NCBI GenBank assembly: GCA_017417465.1 | Contig: JAFPZD010000204.1 | Span: 1 to 43,030 of the forward strand | Length of the DNA: 43,030 bases | Direction of reading: 5' to 3' | DNA from: Prevotella sp. | GTDB lineage: Bacteria; Bacteroidota; Bacteroidia; Bacteroidales; Bacteroidaceae | Shown: positions 24,999-34,525 of the stretch, one piece after another | Layout: every line of letters begins with the position of its first letter | Numbering within the stretch: position 1 is the first letter of the stretch | Made by a program: the position numbers and the translations under genes | The notes under the pieces: model-generated | What the model was told of the DNA's origin: nothing | Databases searched by the model: none | The model's input: the letters and a program-made list of their open reading frames with translations, nothing else

Positions 24999-27900
24999 AT
25001 GAATATAAAGAAACTATTGCTTACGGCCCTGACGGCCATCGTCTGCCAAGCAGTGATGGCGCAGGGTGTGCGTATATCCGGTACGGTGACCGACAACGAG
25101 GGAGCCGTGATGATGGGTAACGTGGTGGAGCGCGATGCCAACAACCGTATCGTGTCGGCTGCGCAAACCGACTTCAACGGTAACTTCTCGATGCAGATTA
25201 AGAGCACGAAGAACAAACTGGTGATTTCGTATGTGGGCGACAAGACAAAGGTGCTGCCCATTGGCAACCAGACAGTGTTCAAGGTGAAACTTGAGCCTGA
25301 GAACACCACACTGAAGGAAGTGAAGGTCGTCGGTAAGCGTACCAGCTCGGGTGGCCTGACCATTCAGAAGAAAGAGATTACGACGGCTTCGCAGACCTTC
25401 AATATGGAGAACGTCGAAGGTCTGGCCTTCACCTCGGCCGACGAGGCCCTGCAGGGTGAGATTGCCGGTCTCGACATCGTGTCGAACTCGGGTAACCTCG
25501 GTGCCGGTACGACGATGCGCTTGCGTGGTGTGACCACCATCACGGGCGATGCCAACCCGCTGATTGTCGTCGACGACAAGATCTTCGACAACCCTGATGA
25601 GAACTTCGACTTCCAGAACGCCGACGAGGAGGCCTACGCCTCGCTGCTGTCGGTGAACGTCGAGGATATTGCCAGCATCACCGTGCTGAAGGACGCCGCC
25701 GCCACCGCCGTGTGGGGTTCGAAGGGTTCGAACGGTGTGCTGATGATTACCACGAAGCACGGCTCACGCGGCAAACCCCGTGTGAACTTCTCGTACAAGT
25801 ACACTGGCACGTGGCAGCCCAAGGGCTACACCCTGCTGAGCGGTGACGACTACACCATGCTGATGAAGGAGGAGTTCTACAACCCCTCGCAGCTCTCGAC
25901 CGCCACCACCAACGTGGCCGAGCTGAACTACGACGCCTCGGGCTACAACGAGTATCAGAACTGGAACAACAACACCGACTGGGTGGACGCCGTGACACAG
26001 TTTGGCGGCATGCACGACTACAACGTCAACCTGACGGGTGGCGGCCAGAAGGCCACCTTCCGCATCTCGGCAGGCTTCAAGCAGCAGTCGGGTACCATCA
26101 TCAAGCAGAAGTTCAAGCAGTTCACCACGCGTCTGGTGCTCGACTACAACGTGTCAGACCGCATCCGCTTCTCGACCAACTTCGCCCTGACCTATACGGG
26201 CAACAACAAGAACTACGGCAACAACATCCTGTCGCTGGCCCAGAAGATTGCGCCCAACATGAGCATCTACCGCCAGGACGAGAATGGTAACGACACGGGT
26301 GAGTACTACATCATGAACCCCTACCAGAACGGGATGACACCCTACGACGGCAACTTCTCGAGCTACGAGCTGCGCGCCATCTACAATCTGGGCAACCCTG
26401 TGGCCATTGCCAACAAGGCTTGGGCCAAGGAGAACACCTACCGTCTGACGCCCGACTTCAGCATTAAGTACGAGCTGCTGGGCACGGAGGCACAGACCAG
26501 CCGACTGACGCTGAACGGCCGTGTGGACTTCGATATCTATGCCAACAGCTCGCCTGCCTACTATCCCGCCTCGCTGTCGAGCCGCAAGTGGGCCGGTAAC
26601 AACGACTACAACCTCGCCACGGGAACCGAGACCAACCGCATGAAGGTGGGTGGCCGCGTGGAGCTGGTGTTCACGCCCTACTTTAAGAACGAGGACTGGA
26701 CGGCCACCATGCTTGCCCGCTACGAGATGAACACGCAGAAGTACAACACGCAGAACATCAGCCAGAACGACCTGCCGCCGGGCATCACCGACGCCTCGGT
26801 CTTCGCCATGCTGAAGGGTATGGGCAGTGGCAACTCACGCTCAGCTTCGCAGAACCTGCTGTACAACGGTCACGTCAGCTATAAGGACGGCCGCTACTCA
26901 CTGGGCGTCTCGCTGCGTGCCGACGGTGACTCGAAGTTCGGTCCCAAGCACAAGTGGGCCTACTTCCCCGGTGTCTCGCTGCGTTACAACATCAGCGACG
27001 AGCCTTTCTTCAAGCCCATCAAGGGCAACTGGCTCTCGATGCTCGGCCTGCGTGCCTCATGGGGTATCGTGGGTAAGGCTCCCAGCTCGCTGCAATCGTT
27101 CTACAATACTTATAATACCAGTGCTGGCGACTACGGTTTCGTCACCCCGACGAAGTCACACCTGCCCACCGGTTCGCTCGACGGTCTGAAGCTCGACGAC
27201 CTGAAGTGGGAGAAGACCACCAGCTATAACCTCGGTTTCAACCTCGGTCTGCTGAACGACCGTATCGAGGTCGACTTCGACTACTACCACAAGGAGACGC
27301 GCGACCTGCTGATGTCGGGTGTGGCCATCCCCTCGATGGTGGGCTACAGCACGCTGAGCTATATCAACGCCGGCCGCATGGACAACGACGGTTGGGAGCT
27401 GAACTTCACGGCCAAGAAGGTCGTCAACGTCGGCAAGTTCTCAGTGGACGTCGGCTTCAACGTCGCCCAGAACTCCAACCTGTTGAAGGCCATGGACGAG
27501 AGCGTCCTCGACGCCCTTAACAACTACGCCACCAACTATGGCAGCGGCAAGACCGTCACCACGTGGGGCGTCACCGACCGTGGTAACTGGCCGCTGCGCG
27601 TGCAGCTGAACAACTCGCTCGGCTCCATCTACGGCTTCCGCAACCAGGGCGTGTTCCAGTATTCGTGGGACTACCTTGAGAACCTGCAGAAGGAGAAGCA
27701 GTGGGATGCCGCCACCTACGAGGCCGAGATCAACCGCATGCTCGCCGAGGGCATGACCTTCCCCATCGTCCGCGATGAGTTTGGCAAGGTGCTGATGGAC
27801 GCACAGGGTCACCCCACCAAGCTGGTCTATAACTACACCAGCAGCAACGGTACCTCGTCGTCGACCTACACCTTCCAGGGTGGTGACGCCATCTACCAGG

Positions 27901-28448
27901 ACATCAACCACGACGGCCAGATCAACGAGATGGACATTGTCTACCTGGGCAACTCGCTGCCTAAGGTGAACGGTGGTTTCAACTTCACCTTCCGCTATGG
28001 CAACTGGAGCATCAAGACGCGCTTCATGTACCGCTTCGGTAACAAGGTGGTGAACCTGGCACGCCAGAACCTGGAGAAGATGTTCGACACCTACAACCAG
28101 TGCGCATCAGTGAACTACCGCTGGCGTAAGGACGGCGACGTGACACCCATTCCACGCGCCATGTACAACACGTCGTACAACTTCCAGCCCTCCGACCGCT
28201 ATGTCGAGGACGGCGGTTTCGTACGCTTCCAGAACCTCCAGATTGCCTACAACTTCCCCAAGAAGATGATCAAGGAGTGGGGATTCAACCAGTTGCAGGC
28301 CTACGCCTCGCTGAACAACCTCTACGTGTGGACGAAGTACAGCGGCGTGGATCCTGAGATTTCTCCGCAAGGCTACGGTGTCGCCGCCGATGCGTCGCAG
28401 ACACCGCGCTCGAAGCAGTTCACCATCACGCTGAACGTCGGATTCTGA
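24999..28448 (+). CDS. susC-like: SusC/RagA-family TonB-dependent outer-membrane transporter (1149 aa)
   Basis: Energy-coupled importer that forms a barrel capped by its SusD lipoprotein. I start at MNIKKLLLTALTAIVCQAVM (signal peptide ending MAQ), because the earlier ATG at 24975 is made from the microsatellite. Residues about 23-110 are a carboxypeptidase-regulatory-like domain (VRISGTVTDNEGAVMMGNVV). The plug follows with the family signatures ADEALQGEIAGLDIVSNSG and, near residues 230-255, LKDAAATAVWGSKGSNGVL. The remainder is the beta-barrel, ending in the aromatic C-terminus TITLNVGF. The length is typical. The stop codon is followed immediately by the GC-rich repeat that pairs with the start of susD. 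Substrate is unknown. Confidence 0.96.
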   Translation: MNIKKLLLTALTAIVCQAVMAQGVRISGTVTDNEGAVMMGNVVERDANNRIVSAAQTDFNGNFSMQIKSTKNKLVISYVGDKTKVLPIGNQTVFKVKLEPENTTLKEVKVVGKRTSSGGLTIQKKEITTASQTFNMENVEGLAFTSADEALQGEIAGLDIVSNSGNLGAGTTMRLRGVTTITGDANPLIVVDDKIFDNPDENFDFQNADEEAYASLLSVNVEDIASITVLKDAAATAVWGSKGSNGVLMITTKHGSRGKPRVNFSYKYTGTWQPKGYTLLSGDDYTMLMKEEFYNPSQLSTATTNVAELNYDASGYNEYQNWNNNTDWVDAVTQFGGMHDYNVNLTGGGQKATFRISAGFKQQSGTIIKQKFKQFTTRLVLDYNVSDRIRFSTNFALTYTGNNKNYGNNILSLAQKIAPNMSIYRQDENGNDTGEYYIMNPYQNGMTPYDGNFSSYELRAIYNLGNPVAIANKAWAKENTYRLTPDFSIKYELLGTEAQTSRLTLNGRVDFDIYANSSPAYYPASLSSRKWAGNNDYNLATGTETNRMKVGGRVELVFTPYFKNEDWTATMLARYEMNTQKYNTQNISQNDLPPGITDASVFAMLKGMGSGNSRSASQNLLYNGHVSYKDGRYSLGVSLRADGDSKFGPKHKWAYFPGVSLRYNISDEPFFKPIKGNWLSMLGLRASWGIVGKAPSSLQSFYNTYNTSAGDYGFVTPTKSHLPTGSLDGLKLDDLKWEKTTSYNLGFNLGLLNDRIEVDFDYYHKETRDLLMSGVAIPSMVGYSTLSYINAGRMDNDGWELNFTAKKVVNVGKFSVDVGFNVAQNSNLLKAMDESVLDALNNYATNYGSGKTVTTWGVTDRGNWPLRVQLNNSLGSIYGFRNQGVFQYSWDYLENLQKEKQWDAATYEAEINRMLAEGMTFPIVRDEFGKVLMDAQGHPTKLVYNYTSSNGTSSSTYTFQGGDAIYQDINHDGQINEMDIVYLGNSLPKVNGGFNFTFRYGNWSIKTRFMYRFGNKVVNLARQNLEKMFDTYNQCASVNYRWRKDGDVTPIPRAMYNTSYNFQPSDRYVEDGGFVRFQNLQIAYNFPKKMIKEWGFNQLQAYASLNNLYVWTKYSGVDPEISPQGYGVAADASQTPRSKQFTITLNVGF

Positions 28449-28480
28449 AACCCACCCCCTGCCCCTCCCCAAGGGAGGGG
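28449..28480. repeat. GC-rich repeat, left arm of pair A (touches the susC stop)
   Basis: A 32-base copy starting at the first base after the susC stop codon. Its reverse complement matches 28592-28623 at 30 of 32 positions. It is also self-complementary (CCCCTCCC with GGGAGGGG). Confidence 0.93.
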
Positions 28481-28525
28481 AGACGGGATAGACTTGTAAT
28501 AGATAACACATTATTATATAAGACT

Positions 28526-30361
28526 ATGAATAAGAAAACTATTAAAGATAAATTCAGAACAGCCCTACTCTGGATCTGTGGTATCTTAGCCCCCCTCCCT
28601 TGGGGAGGGGTTGGGGGTGGGTTGTTGCTTACCTCCTGTGTTGACACGGTGATCCTGCCCGACGACAAGACTGTGGACGAAGACTTCTGGAAATCGAAGT
28701 CCGACGTGCAGCTGATGGTCAACGGTGCCTACCGCTCGATGCTGTCGCCCGACATCATCTCGCGACTGATTGTCTGGGGTGGCCTGCGCTCTGAAGAGCT
28801 GCTGCCCGTGTCGAACGTGACGGGAAGCCTCGTCGAGGACCTCACTGAGATGAACCTCGCCAACACGCAGCCCGACAACGTGTTTGCACGCTGGGCCGCC
28901 TTCTACCACGTCATCAACAACTGTAACCTCGTGCTGTCGAGAGCCGAATCGGTGATGTACGAGGACCCCTCGTACACTGAGGGCGACTATCTCTCTGACT
29001 GCTCACAGATGTTGGCCCTACGCGCCCTCTGCTACTTCTATCTGGTGCGCAACTTCCGCGACGTGCCCTACGTCACTGAGGCTTTCATGAACAGCAGCCA
29101 GGATCGTAACATCCCGCAGATGGCACCCGACTCGGTGCTCACCGCCTGCATTCGTGACCTGAAGACCGCTGAGCAGAACGCCCTTTCGGCTGCTGCCTTC
29201 AACGACTGGCGCCGTGTGGGCTACATGACGCGCGATGCCATCCAGGCCCTGCTGGCCGACATCTACCTGTGGCGTGCCAGCGTGCTCCACAGCCCGAGCG
29301 ACTATCAGGCCTGCGTCGACTACTGCGACAAGGTGATAGCCTCGAAGAAGAGCCAGCACGTCTTCAGGGGCGGTCAGCGTGAGGAGAAGGACTTCTACCT
29401 GGCTACCGGTCCCCGTGCGTTCAGCGAAATCTTCATCGACCAGAATGCCGAGGAGAGCATTTTCGAGCTGCAGTACAACGGCGTTGACTACTATAACGGT
29501 TCGGCTAAGCGTAATGAGGGCAACTTCGCACTCTGCCAGTATTACACTCACTATTCCGACCGTGGTGCACCCTACCTTTACGCTGCATCGATCTTCCAGA
29601 ACCAGGGCCTCGTCTACACCACCATCACGGGTGCTACGGGTGCTCGCGACTGGCGTGGCCTGAACAACACGTACAACACGCCGGTCACCGTTGGTAGCTA
29701 CGACGGACTGGAGCTGCGCAAGTATGTGGCCGACAACTCTGAGACGGGTGGCAACTACAACCTCATCACGTCGACGTCGTATGCCACGAAGAACCGTGTT
29801 TATGACGTGCAGTACACGCAGAACTTCATCATCTACCGCCTCACCGACGTCATGCTGATGAAGGCCGAGGCCCTGACCGCACTTGCTACGGCCGACGACG
29901 ACATCCTGCTGCGCCAGGCTTTCAACCTTGTGCAGACTGTCAACTCGCGTAGCAAGACCATCGAGTCGTCGAACGACTCCATCCACTGGGTGGCCTTCAA
30001 CACGGGCGTCACCACCATGGAGGAGCTGGTGATGAACGAGCGTCTGCGCGAGCTGGCCTTCGAGGGCAAGCGCTGGTACGACCTGATGCGCTACAACTAC
30101 CGCCACGTCGAGGGTGTCGACTACACTACGACGTTGGCCAGCCAGGACGACCGTGGTGTGGCTCCCGTGAGCAACTATAACAGTAACGCTATGATGAAGC
30201 TGGCTGTCCGCAAGCTGAGCAACGGCGACGCCGTCGCCGCCAAGATGAGCACCGAGCCGAAGCTCTACCTGCCCATCCCGCTGTCTGACATCAACGTCTG
30301 TCCCGTCCTGCGTCAGAACCCAGCCTACGGTACTAACGATAATTATAGCAAGAACTACTGA
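28526..30361 (+). CDS. susD-like: SusD/RagB-family lipoprotein (611 aa) with repeat-encoded signal peptide
   Basis: The lid and glycan-binding partner of the upstream SusC. The lipoprotein signal peptide is long and odd. After MNKKTIKDKFRTALLWICGI, residues 22-32 read APLPWGGVGGG and are encoded entirely by the right arm of the GC-rich inverted repeat (28592-28623). The lipobox LLTSC follows, with the cysteine at residue 38. The mature part has the SusD tetratricopeptide-like helices (SDVQLMVNGAYRSMLSP, YHVINNCNLVLSRAE, LALRALCYFYLVRNFRDVPY) and the C-terminal signature ERLRELAFEGKRWYDLMRYN near residue 508. The start fits an ATG 78 bp after susC. There is no obvious alternative start past the repeat that would leave a usable signal peptide. 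Confidence 0.95.
   Translation: MNKKTIKDKFRTALLWICGILAPLPWGGVGGGLLLTSCVDTVILPDDKTVDEDFWKSKSDVQLMVNGAYRSMLSPDIISRLIVWGGLRSEELLPVSNVTGSLVEDLTEMNLANTQPDNVFARWAAFYHVINNCNLVLSRAESVMYEDPSYTEGDYLSDCSQMLALRALCYFYLVRNFRDVPYVTEAFMNSSQDRNIPQMAPDSVLTACIRDLKTAEQNALSAAAFNDWRRVGYMTRDAIQALLADIYLWRASVLHSPSDYQACVDYCDKVIASKKSQHVFRGGQREEKDFYLATGPRAFSEIFIDQNAEESIFELQYNGVDYYNGSAKRNEGNFALCQYYTHYSDRGAPYLYAASIFQNQGLVYTTITGATGARDWRGLNNTYNTPVTVGSYDGLELRKYVADNSETGGNYNLITSTSYATKNRVYDVQYTQNFIIYRLTDVMLMKAEALTALATADDDILLRQAFNLVQTVNSRSKTIESSNDSIHWVAFNTGVTTMEELVMNERLRELAFEGKRWYDLMRYNYRHVEGVDYTTTLASQDDRGVAPVSNYNSNAMMKLAVRKLSNGDAVAAKMSTEPKLYLPIPLSDINVCPVLRQNPAYGTNDNYSKNY
28592..28623. repeat. GC-rich repeat, right arm of pair A (inside the susD signal-peptide codons)
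   Basis: Inverted copy of 28449-28480 with 2 mismatches in 32 and a 111-bp loop that contains the susD start codon. Codons in frame give PLPWGGVGGG. Confidence 0.93.
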
Positions 30362-30362
30362 T

Positions 30363-30540
30363 AACCCACCCCCTGCCCCTCCTCTAAGGGAGGGGGAGAG
30401 GTTAGTCCCTGCAATAGAAATCTTACATTTATTAAATAGTATAGTTATGTTTTTCACACACAAAGATATTACAGCAAAGGCTCGAAAGTGGTTTTTGTGT
30501 ATATTAACATCCCTCCCGTTGGGAGGGCTTGGGTGGGCTC
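30363..30540. repeat. Inverted repeat pair B between susD and the second FAS1 gene
   Basis: Left arm 30363-30396 starts 1 base after the susD stop. The right arm, 30511-30540, lies inside the next gene's signal-peptide codons and is a more diverged version (CCCTCCCGTTGGGAGGGC). The arms remain largely complementary, and each is itself a hairpin. Confidence 0.8.
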
Positions 30541-32561
30541 TCACTTCCTGCAATCCTGAACCCGACGAGTCGGATCTCTACACCTTCACGGGCGAGACCA
30601 TCGAGTCGTACATACAGCAGGACAGCATGCTCACGGCCTTCAACTACATCCTCTCGCGTGTCGGCTACGACCGCATGATGGCCGCCTACGGCACCTACAC
30701 CTGCTTCGCGCCTACCAACGACGGCGTGATGGCCTACTGTGACAGCCTCTATAACGATCCTGAGGCCATCATCCCTCATAACGGCATGACCGAGAACTCG
30801 CTCGAGGGCCTCTCAGACAGTCTTTGTCTGAACATCGCCCGCTACCACCTGAGCACCACTTACCGTAACATCGTCTCGCTGACGGGCAACGGTGAGGTCA
30901 CCACGCTGCTGGGCTACGAGTTTTCGTTCTCATCGACCAGCGAGGGACAAACCATCCTTGGCGACAAGGCTGTCATCATCAGTTCTGACAACGAGACCAC
31001 TAATGGCATCGTCCACATCATCGACAATGTCATTCCACGCTTCACACGCTTCATCGACGACGTGCTCGAGCGCGACGGTGGCTACACCATCTTCTCAGAA
31101 GCCCTCAGGGTGACGGGTCTGGCCGACTCGCTGCAGGCCTATACCAAGGGTACCTTCGACTACAAGCAGCTGACGCGTGAGAACTTCAGCGGCTCCATCT
31201 ATCCTGCCAACGGCACGGGTACCTCGGGCACTGTCGACTGTAAGGTGGGCTACACCGTGTTTGCCGAGAGCGACGAGGTGATGCGCGCCAACGGCATCAA
31301 CAACTTTGCCGACCTGGTAGCCAAGGCCAACGAGTGGTACGGACAGGCTCCCGACTGGTACGACTACATGAACGAGAACGGCATCACGGTGAGCACTGGC
31401 AATGACTACACCGAACGCTTCAACGCGCTGAACATGTTCGTCGCCTACCACATCATCAAGGCCTCGATGTCCATCAACCAGCTCGTCTTCGAGAAGGGTA
31501 GCAGCACCTACTGGAACTATGCGCCCGATGCCGATCCGCACGACTACTACGAGACGATGCTGCCCCACACGATGATGAAAATCTGGGAACCCGTTAACGT
31601 GGGTACAGGCAAGAGCCTCTTCATCAACCGCTATCGTCTGAACAACACGCTGACCGACGAGCTGGCATCGCAGGGCTCTGAGGCCATGCACGAGCTCATC
31701 CGTCCGGGCGTGCTCGTTGTCCGCGGCGGTTCGCTGCTGGCCTACAACGGCTATGTACACGCCATCAACGGCATGCTCGTCTACGACCGCATCGTGCCGA
31801 AGGGTGTGCTCAACGAGCGTATGCGCGTCAACTGTACGTCGCTGTTCCCTGAACTTATCACTAACCGCTTCCGCTATTGGTCGACGGGCGATGGCAACGT
31901 CCCCAGCTCGCACGACACGTCGCGCGCCGGTATTCCTTCGAAGTATTTCGACAACATGAAGCTCTACGACGAGAACATCTGCTTTGCCTACTGTCTGCAC
32001 GGCGCATGGCGCTGCTTCCAGTCAGACCAGATGCAGTTCTGGGGACAGTACGACCTGGCCTTCAAGCTGCCGTCCGTTCCCTCGGGCATCTACGAGATCC
32101 GCGTCGTCTATGCTCCCATGAGCTACGGCTCGTTCATGCAGTACTTCATTGGCACGTCGTCGAGCGTCTCGTCGATGCAGGCCTTAGGACTGCCGTTCGA
32201 TGCTACCGTGCCTGTTGAAGACCCCCGCATCGGTATGACCAATGTCAACGATGAGGAGGATATGGGCGTTTCCACTGACGTGGCCATGCACAACCGTGGC
32301 TATATGCGTGGCCCCTACAGCTATTGCGGACATGCCGAGAATGGCTGGTCGACCACTAACAACGGACGCTTTGAGTGGGGTGGCAGCATGACCGTGCGTT
32401 ACGTCCTCGGTCGCGTGCAGCTGAACCAGGGTAACGAGAACTGGCTCCGCATCAAGACGCTGAACCCTGACAAGAAGACCAACCCCGTAGGCCTCGACTT
32501 CGTTGAGCTGGTGCCTGCCAGCGTGCTCGACAACCAGCAGTACATTGAGGACTGGTACTAA
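30447..32561 (+). CDS. FAS1-domain lipoprotein with C-terminal beta-sandwich (704 aa)
   Basis: Signal peptide MFFTHKDITAKARKWFLCIL, then a repeat-derived segment TSLPLGGLGW, then lipobox ALTSC with the cysteine at residue 35. Two FAS1 domains follow: one with FNYILSRVGYDRMMAAY and YTCFAPTNDGVMAY, closing with GIVHIIDNVIPRF near residue 195; and one with YTIFSEALRVTGLADSL and YTVFAESDEVMRANG. Residues about 500-700 form a separate domain (LPSVPSGIYEIRVVY, then NWLRIKTLNPDKKTNPVG) that looks like a carbohydrate-binding or discoidin-like sandwich. Predicted to sit on the cell surface and bind the ligand handled by the SusC/D complexes. A specific function is not recognised. Confidence 0.85.
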   Translation: MFFTHKDITAKARKWFLCILTSLPLGGLGWALTSCNPEPDESDLYTFTGETIESYIQQDSMLTAFNYILSRVGYDRMMAAYGTYTCFAPTNDGVMAYCDSLYNDPEAIIPHNGMTENSLEGLSDSLCLNIARYHLSTTYRNIVSLTGNGEVTTLLGYEFSFSSTSEGQTILGDKAVIISSDNETTNGIVHIIDNVIPRFTRFIDDVLERDGGYTIFSEALRVTGLADSLQAYTKGTFDYKQLTRENFSGSIYPANGTGTSGTVDCKVGYTVFAESDEVMRANGINNFADLVAKANEWYGQAPDWYDYMNENGITVSTGNDYTERFNALNMFVAYHIIKASMSINQLVFEKGSSTYWNYAPDADPHDYYETMLPHTMMKIWEPVNVGTGKSLFINRYRLNNTLTDELASQGSEAMHELIRPGVLVVRGGSLLAYNGYVHAINGMLVYDRIVPKGVLNERMRVNCTSLFPELITNRFRYWSTGDGNVPSSHDTSRAGIPSKYFDNMKLYDENICFAYCLHGAWRCFQSDQMQFWGQYDLAFKLPSVPSGIYEIRVVYAPMSYGSFMQYFIGTSSSVSSMQALGLPFDATVPVEDPRIGMTNVNDEEDMGVSTDVAMHNRGYMRGPYSYCGHAENGWSTTNNGRFEWGGSMTVRYVLGRVQLNQGNENWLRIKTLNPDKKTNPVGLDFVELVPASVLDNQQYIEDWY

Positions 32562-32564
32562 GAG

Positions 32565-32742
32565 ACCCACCCCCTGCCCCTCCCCAAGGGAGGAGAGACG
32601 GGTTACACTTTCAAATAAATTACTCAATATAACTATAATAAAGTATGAAGAATAATAGATTTCCAGATAGATGCAAGGCTGCCCTACTATGGCTCGGTGC
32701 TATATTAGCCCCCCTCCCTTGGGGAGGGGTTGGGGGTGGGTT
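32565..32742. repeat. Inverted repeat pair C between the second and third FAS1 genes
   Basis: Left arm 32565-32595 starts 3 bases after the stop codon at 32559-32561. The right arm, 32711-32742, is inside the next gene and is identical over its 32 bases to the right arm of pair A. Confidence 0.92.
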
Positions 32743-34525
32743 CCTTTGCTCCTGTTCCGACTTTGACGACTATAACAAGGAGGTGGCCGACGCCAACGCA
32801 TCGGCAGGCCAGACCTTGTGGGAGAACATCAAGGGCAACTCGCAGCTGAGCGACTTTGCTGCCTTGATCCAGAAGGCCGGCTTCGACGATGAGCTGAACC
32901 AGACACAGTACTACACGGTGTGGGCTCCGCTGAATGGAACCTACAACGCCGCCGACTTCCAGGCCTTAGACAACAACGCTCTGGTGCGCCAGTTCGTCAA
33001 GAACCACATTGCCAGCTATGCCCACAGCGCCTCTGGCCAAATCAATGATCGCATCCTGATGCTCAACGAGAAGTCGTACAACTTTACGGGCTCACAGCCC
33101 TACACCTTCGACGACGTGACACTGCAGTCGGCCAACCTGCCCAGCAGCAACGGTCTGCTCCACACGCTGCAGGGTGTCGCCACATTCTATCCCAACCTCT
33201 ACGAGTTCATCACCGACTCGTTGCTGGCTGTCGGCAAGGACATCGACTCGCTGCGCCACTTCTACCAGAAGTACGAGACCACCTATCTCGACACCGATGC
33301 TTCGGTCTTGGGTCCCATTGTTGATGGTATGCAGACTTACGTCGACTCTGTGATGATTACCGAGAATACGCTATGGCGCGATCTCAATTCCAAGATTCAC
33401 AACGAGGATAGTACGTACACCTTCATCATGCCGACCAATCGTGCATGGACAAGCACCTACGAGCGCATCAAGGACCACTTCGTCTATCTGCCGACGACAT
33501 CGGCCCAGTATTTCAACGGCCAGTCCGTTACGAATGTGACTACCGACGTCGACAATGCTTACTTGCAGGACTCGCTGGCTAACCTCTATCTGACCAGCTA
33601 CCTCGTCTATAGCAACAACGATGCCTATAACCAGTGGATGGAGCGCAGTCCCAGCATGTTGGGCACCGACACGCTGCGCACGACGCTGCGTGACAAGCTG
33701 TCGAACCCAACTGAAATCCTTGCCCAGACACGCGAGAAGCTGAAGATGAGCAACGGTGTGGCACGTATTGTCGACAGTCTGGCGTTCTATCCCTGGGAGA
33801 CCTATTCACCGGCCCTTGTCTATCCGCCTCATTACAGCAGCATCCAAGCTCGCGTGCTCACTGGCTATCCACAGACCGTTCAGGTGACGAACCCTGATCC
33901 CACCAAGGTTGACCTGGAAGTGCTGAAGCACACATGGGGCAACAACAATTTTTCCTATCTCTATGTGGAGCCTAACGCCGGTACATCGAAGCCTGAGCTC
34001 GACGTCTACCTGCCTGATGTGCGCAGCACCACCTACGATTTCTATTGTGTCTTCGTGCCGAAGAGCGTGGAAATGGGCGACACTACCGTCCAGCTGCCTA
34101 ACCGCGTGGTGTTCACACTGAACTACTGCGACGAGAATGGCAAACTGCAGAACTACGTCTTCAAGGACGAGCGCGAAGAGAACAAGCAGTGGCTCACTGA
34201 ATACTACGAGGCCACGAAGGCCGCTATAATCGCTGCCGACCCGTCGGTGAAGATTACCGGTAACCCCGACGCAGCCACCATGACCGCCTTCACGAACGAC
34301 GTGACGAAGGTCGACACCCTCTATCTGGGTGAGTTCACCTTCCCCGTCAGCTACTATGGCCTGCGCAACAACCGCGATTACCTCTGTCCGAACCTCAAGA
34401 TCACCTCGCCCTTCTCAGTGTTCAATAAGGCACTGTTGGCAGGCTTTGAGCGCGGCATTCGTATCTCGGCTATCATCTTGAAGCCGAAAGACCTCGTCGA
34501 ATTTGAAGAATCTAAAAAGCAATGA
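32645..34525 (+). CDS. FAS1-domain lipoprotein (626 aa) with repeat-encoded signal peptide
   Basis: Signal peptide starts MKNNRFPDRCKAALLWLGAI. Residues 22-32 are APLPWGGVGGG, encoded by the right arm of repeat pair C. The lipobox FLCSC puts the cysteine at residue 37. The mature protein has FAS1-like blocks: LSDFAALIQKAGFDDEL with YTVWAPLNGTYNAADF, closed by GLLHTLQGVATFYPNLYE near 180; and a second with YTFIMPTNRAWTSTYERI near 260. The last 300 residues include a sandwich-like region (PNRVVFTLNYCDENG) that I cannot assign. Its stop codon overlaps the start of the following susC (ATGA), which indicates translational coupling of this lipoprotein to that transporter. Confidence 0.83.
   Translation: MKNNRFPDRCKAALLWLGAILAPLPWGGVGGGFLCSCSDFDDYNKEVADANASAGQTLWENIKGNSQLSDFAALIQKAGFDDELNQTQYYTVWAPLNGTYNAADFQALDNNALVRQFVKNHIASYAHSASGQINDRILMLNEKSYNFTGSQPYTFDDVTLQSANLPSSNGLLHTLQGVATFYPNLYEFITDSLLAVGKDIDSLRHFYQKYETTYLDTDASVLGPIVDGMQTYVDSVMITENTLWRDLNSKIHNEDSTYTFIMPTNRAWTSTYERIKDHFVYLPTTSAQYFNGQSVTNVTTDVDNAYLQDSLANLYLTSYLVYSNNDAYNQWMERSPSMLGTDTLRTTLRDKLSNPTEILAQTREKLKMSNGVARIVDSLAFYPWETYSPALVYPPHYSSIQARVLTGYPQTVQVTNPDPTKVDLEVLKHTWGNNNFSYLYVEPNAGTSKPELDVYLPDVRSTTYDFYCVFVPKSVEMGDTTVQLPNRVVFTLNYCDENGKLQNYVFKDEREENKQWLTEYYEATKAAIIAADPSVKITGNPDAATMTAFTNDVTKVDTLYLGEFTFPVSYYGLRNNRDYLCPNLKITSPFSVFNKALLAGFERGIRISAIILKPKDLVEFEESKKQ

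Noticed and set aside
29018-30553. 511-codon open frame on the minus strand
   Set aside because: Antisense shadow of the first susD gene, with low-complexity Val/Arg/His composition and no recognisable motif.
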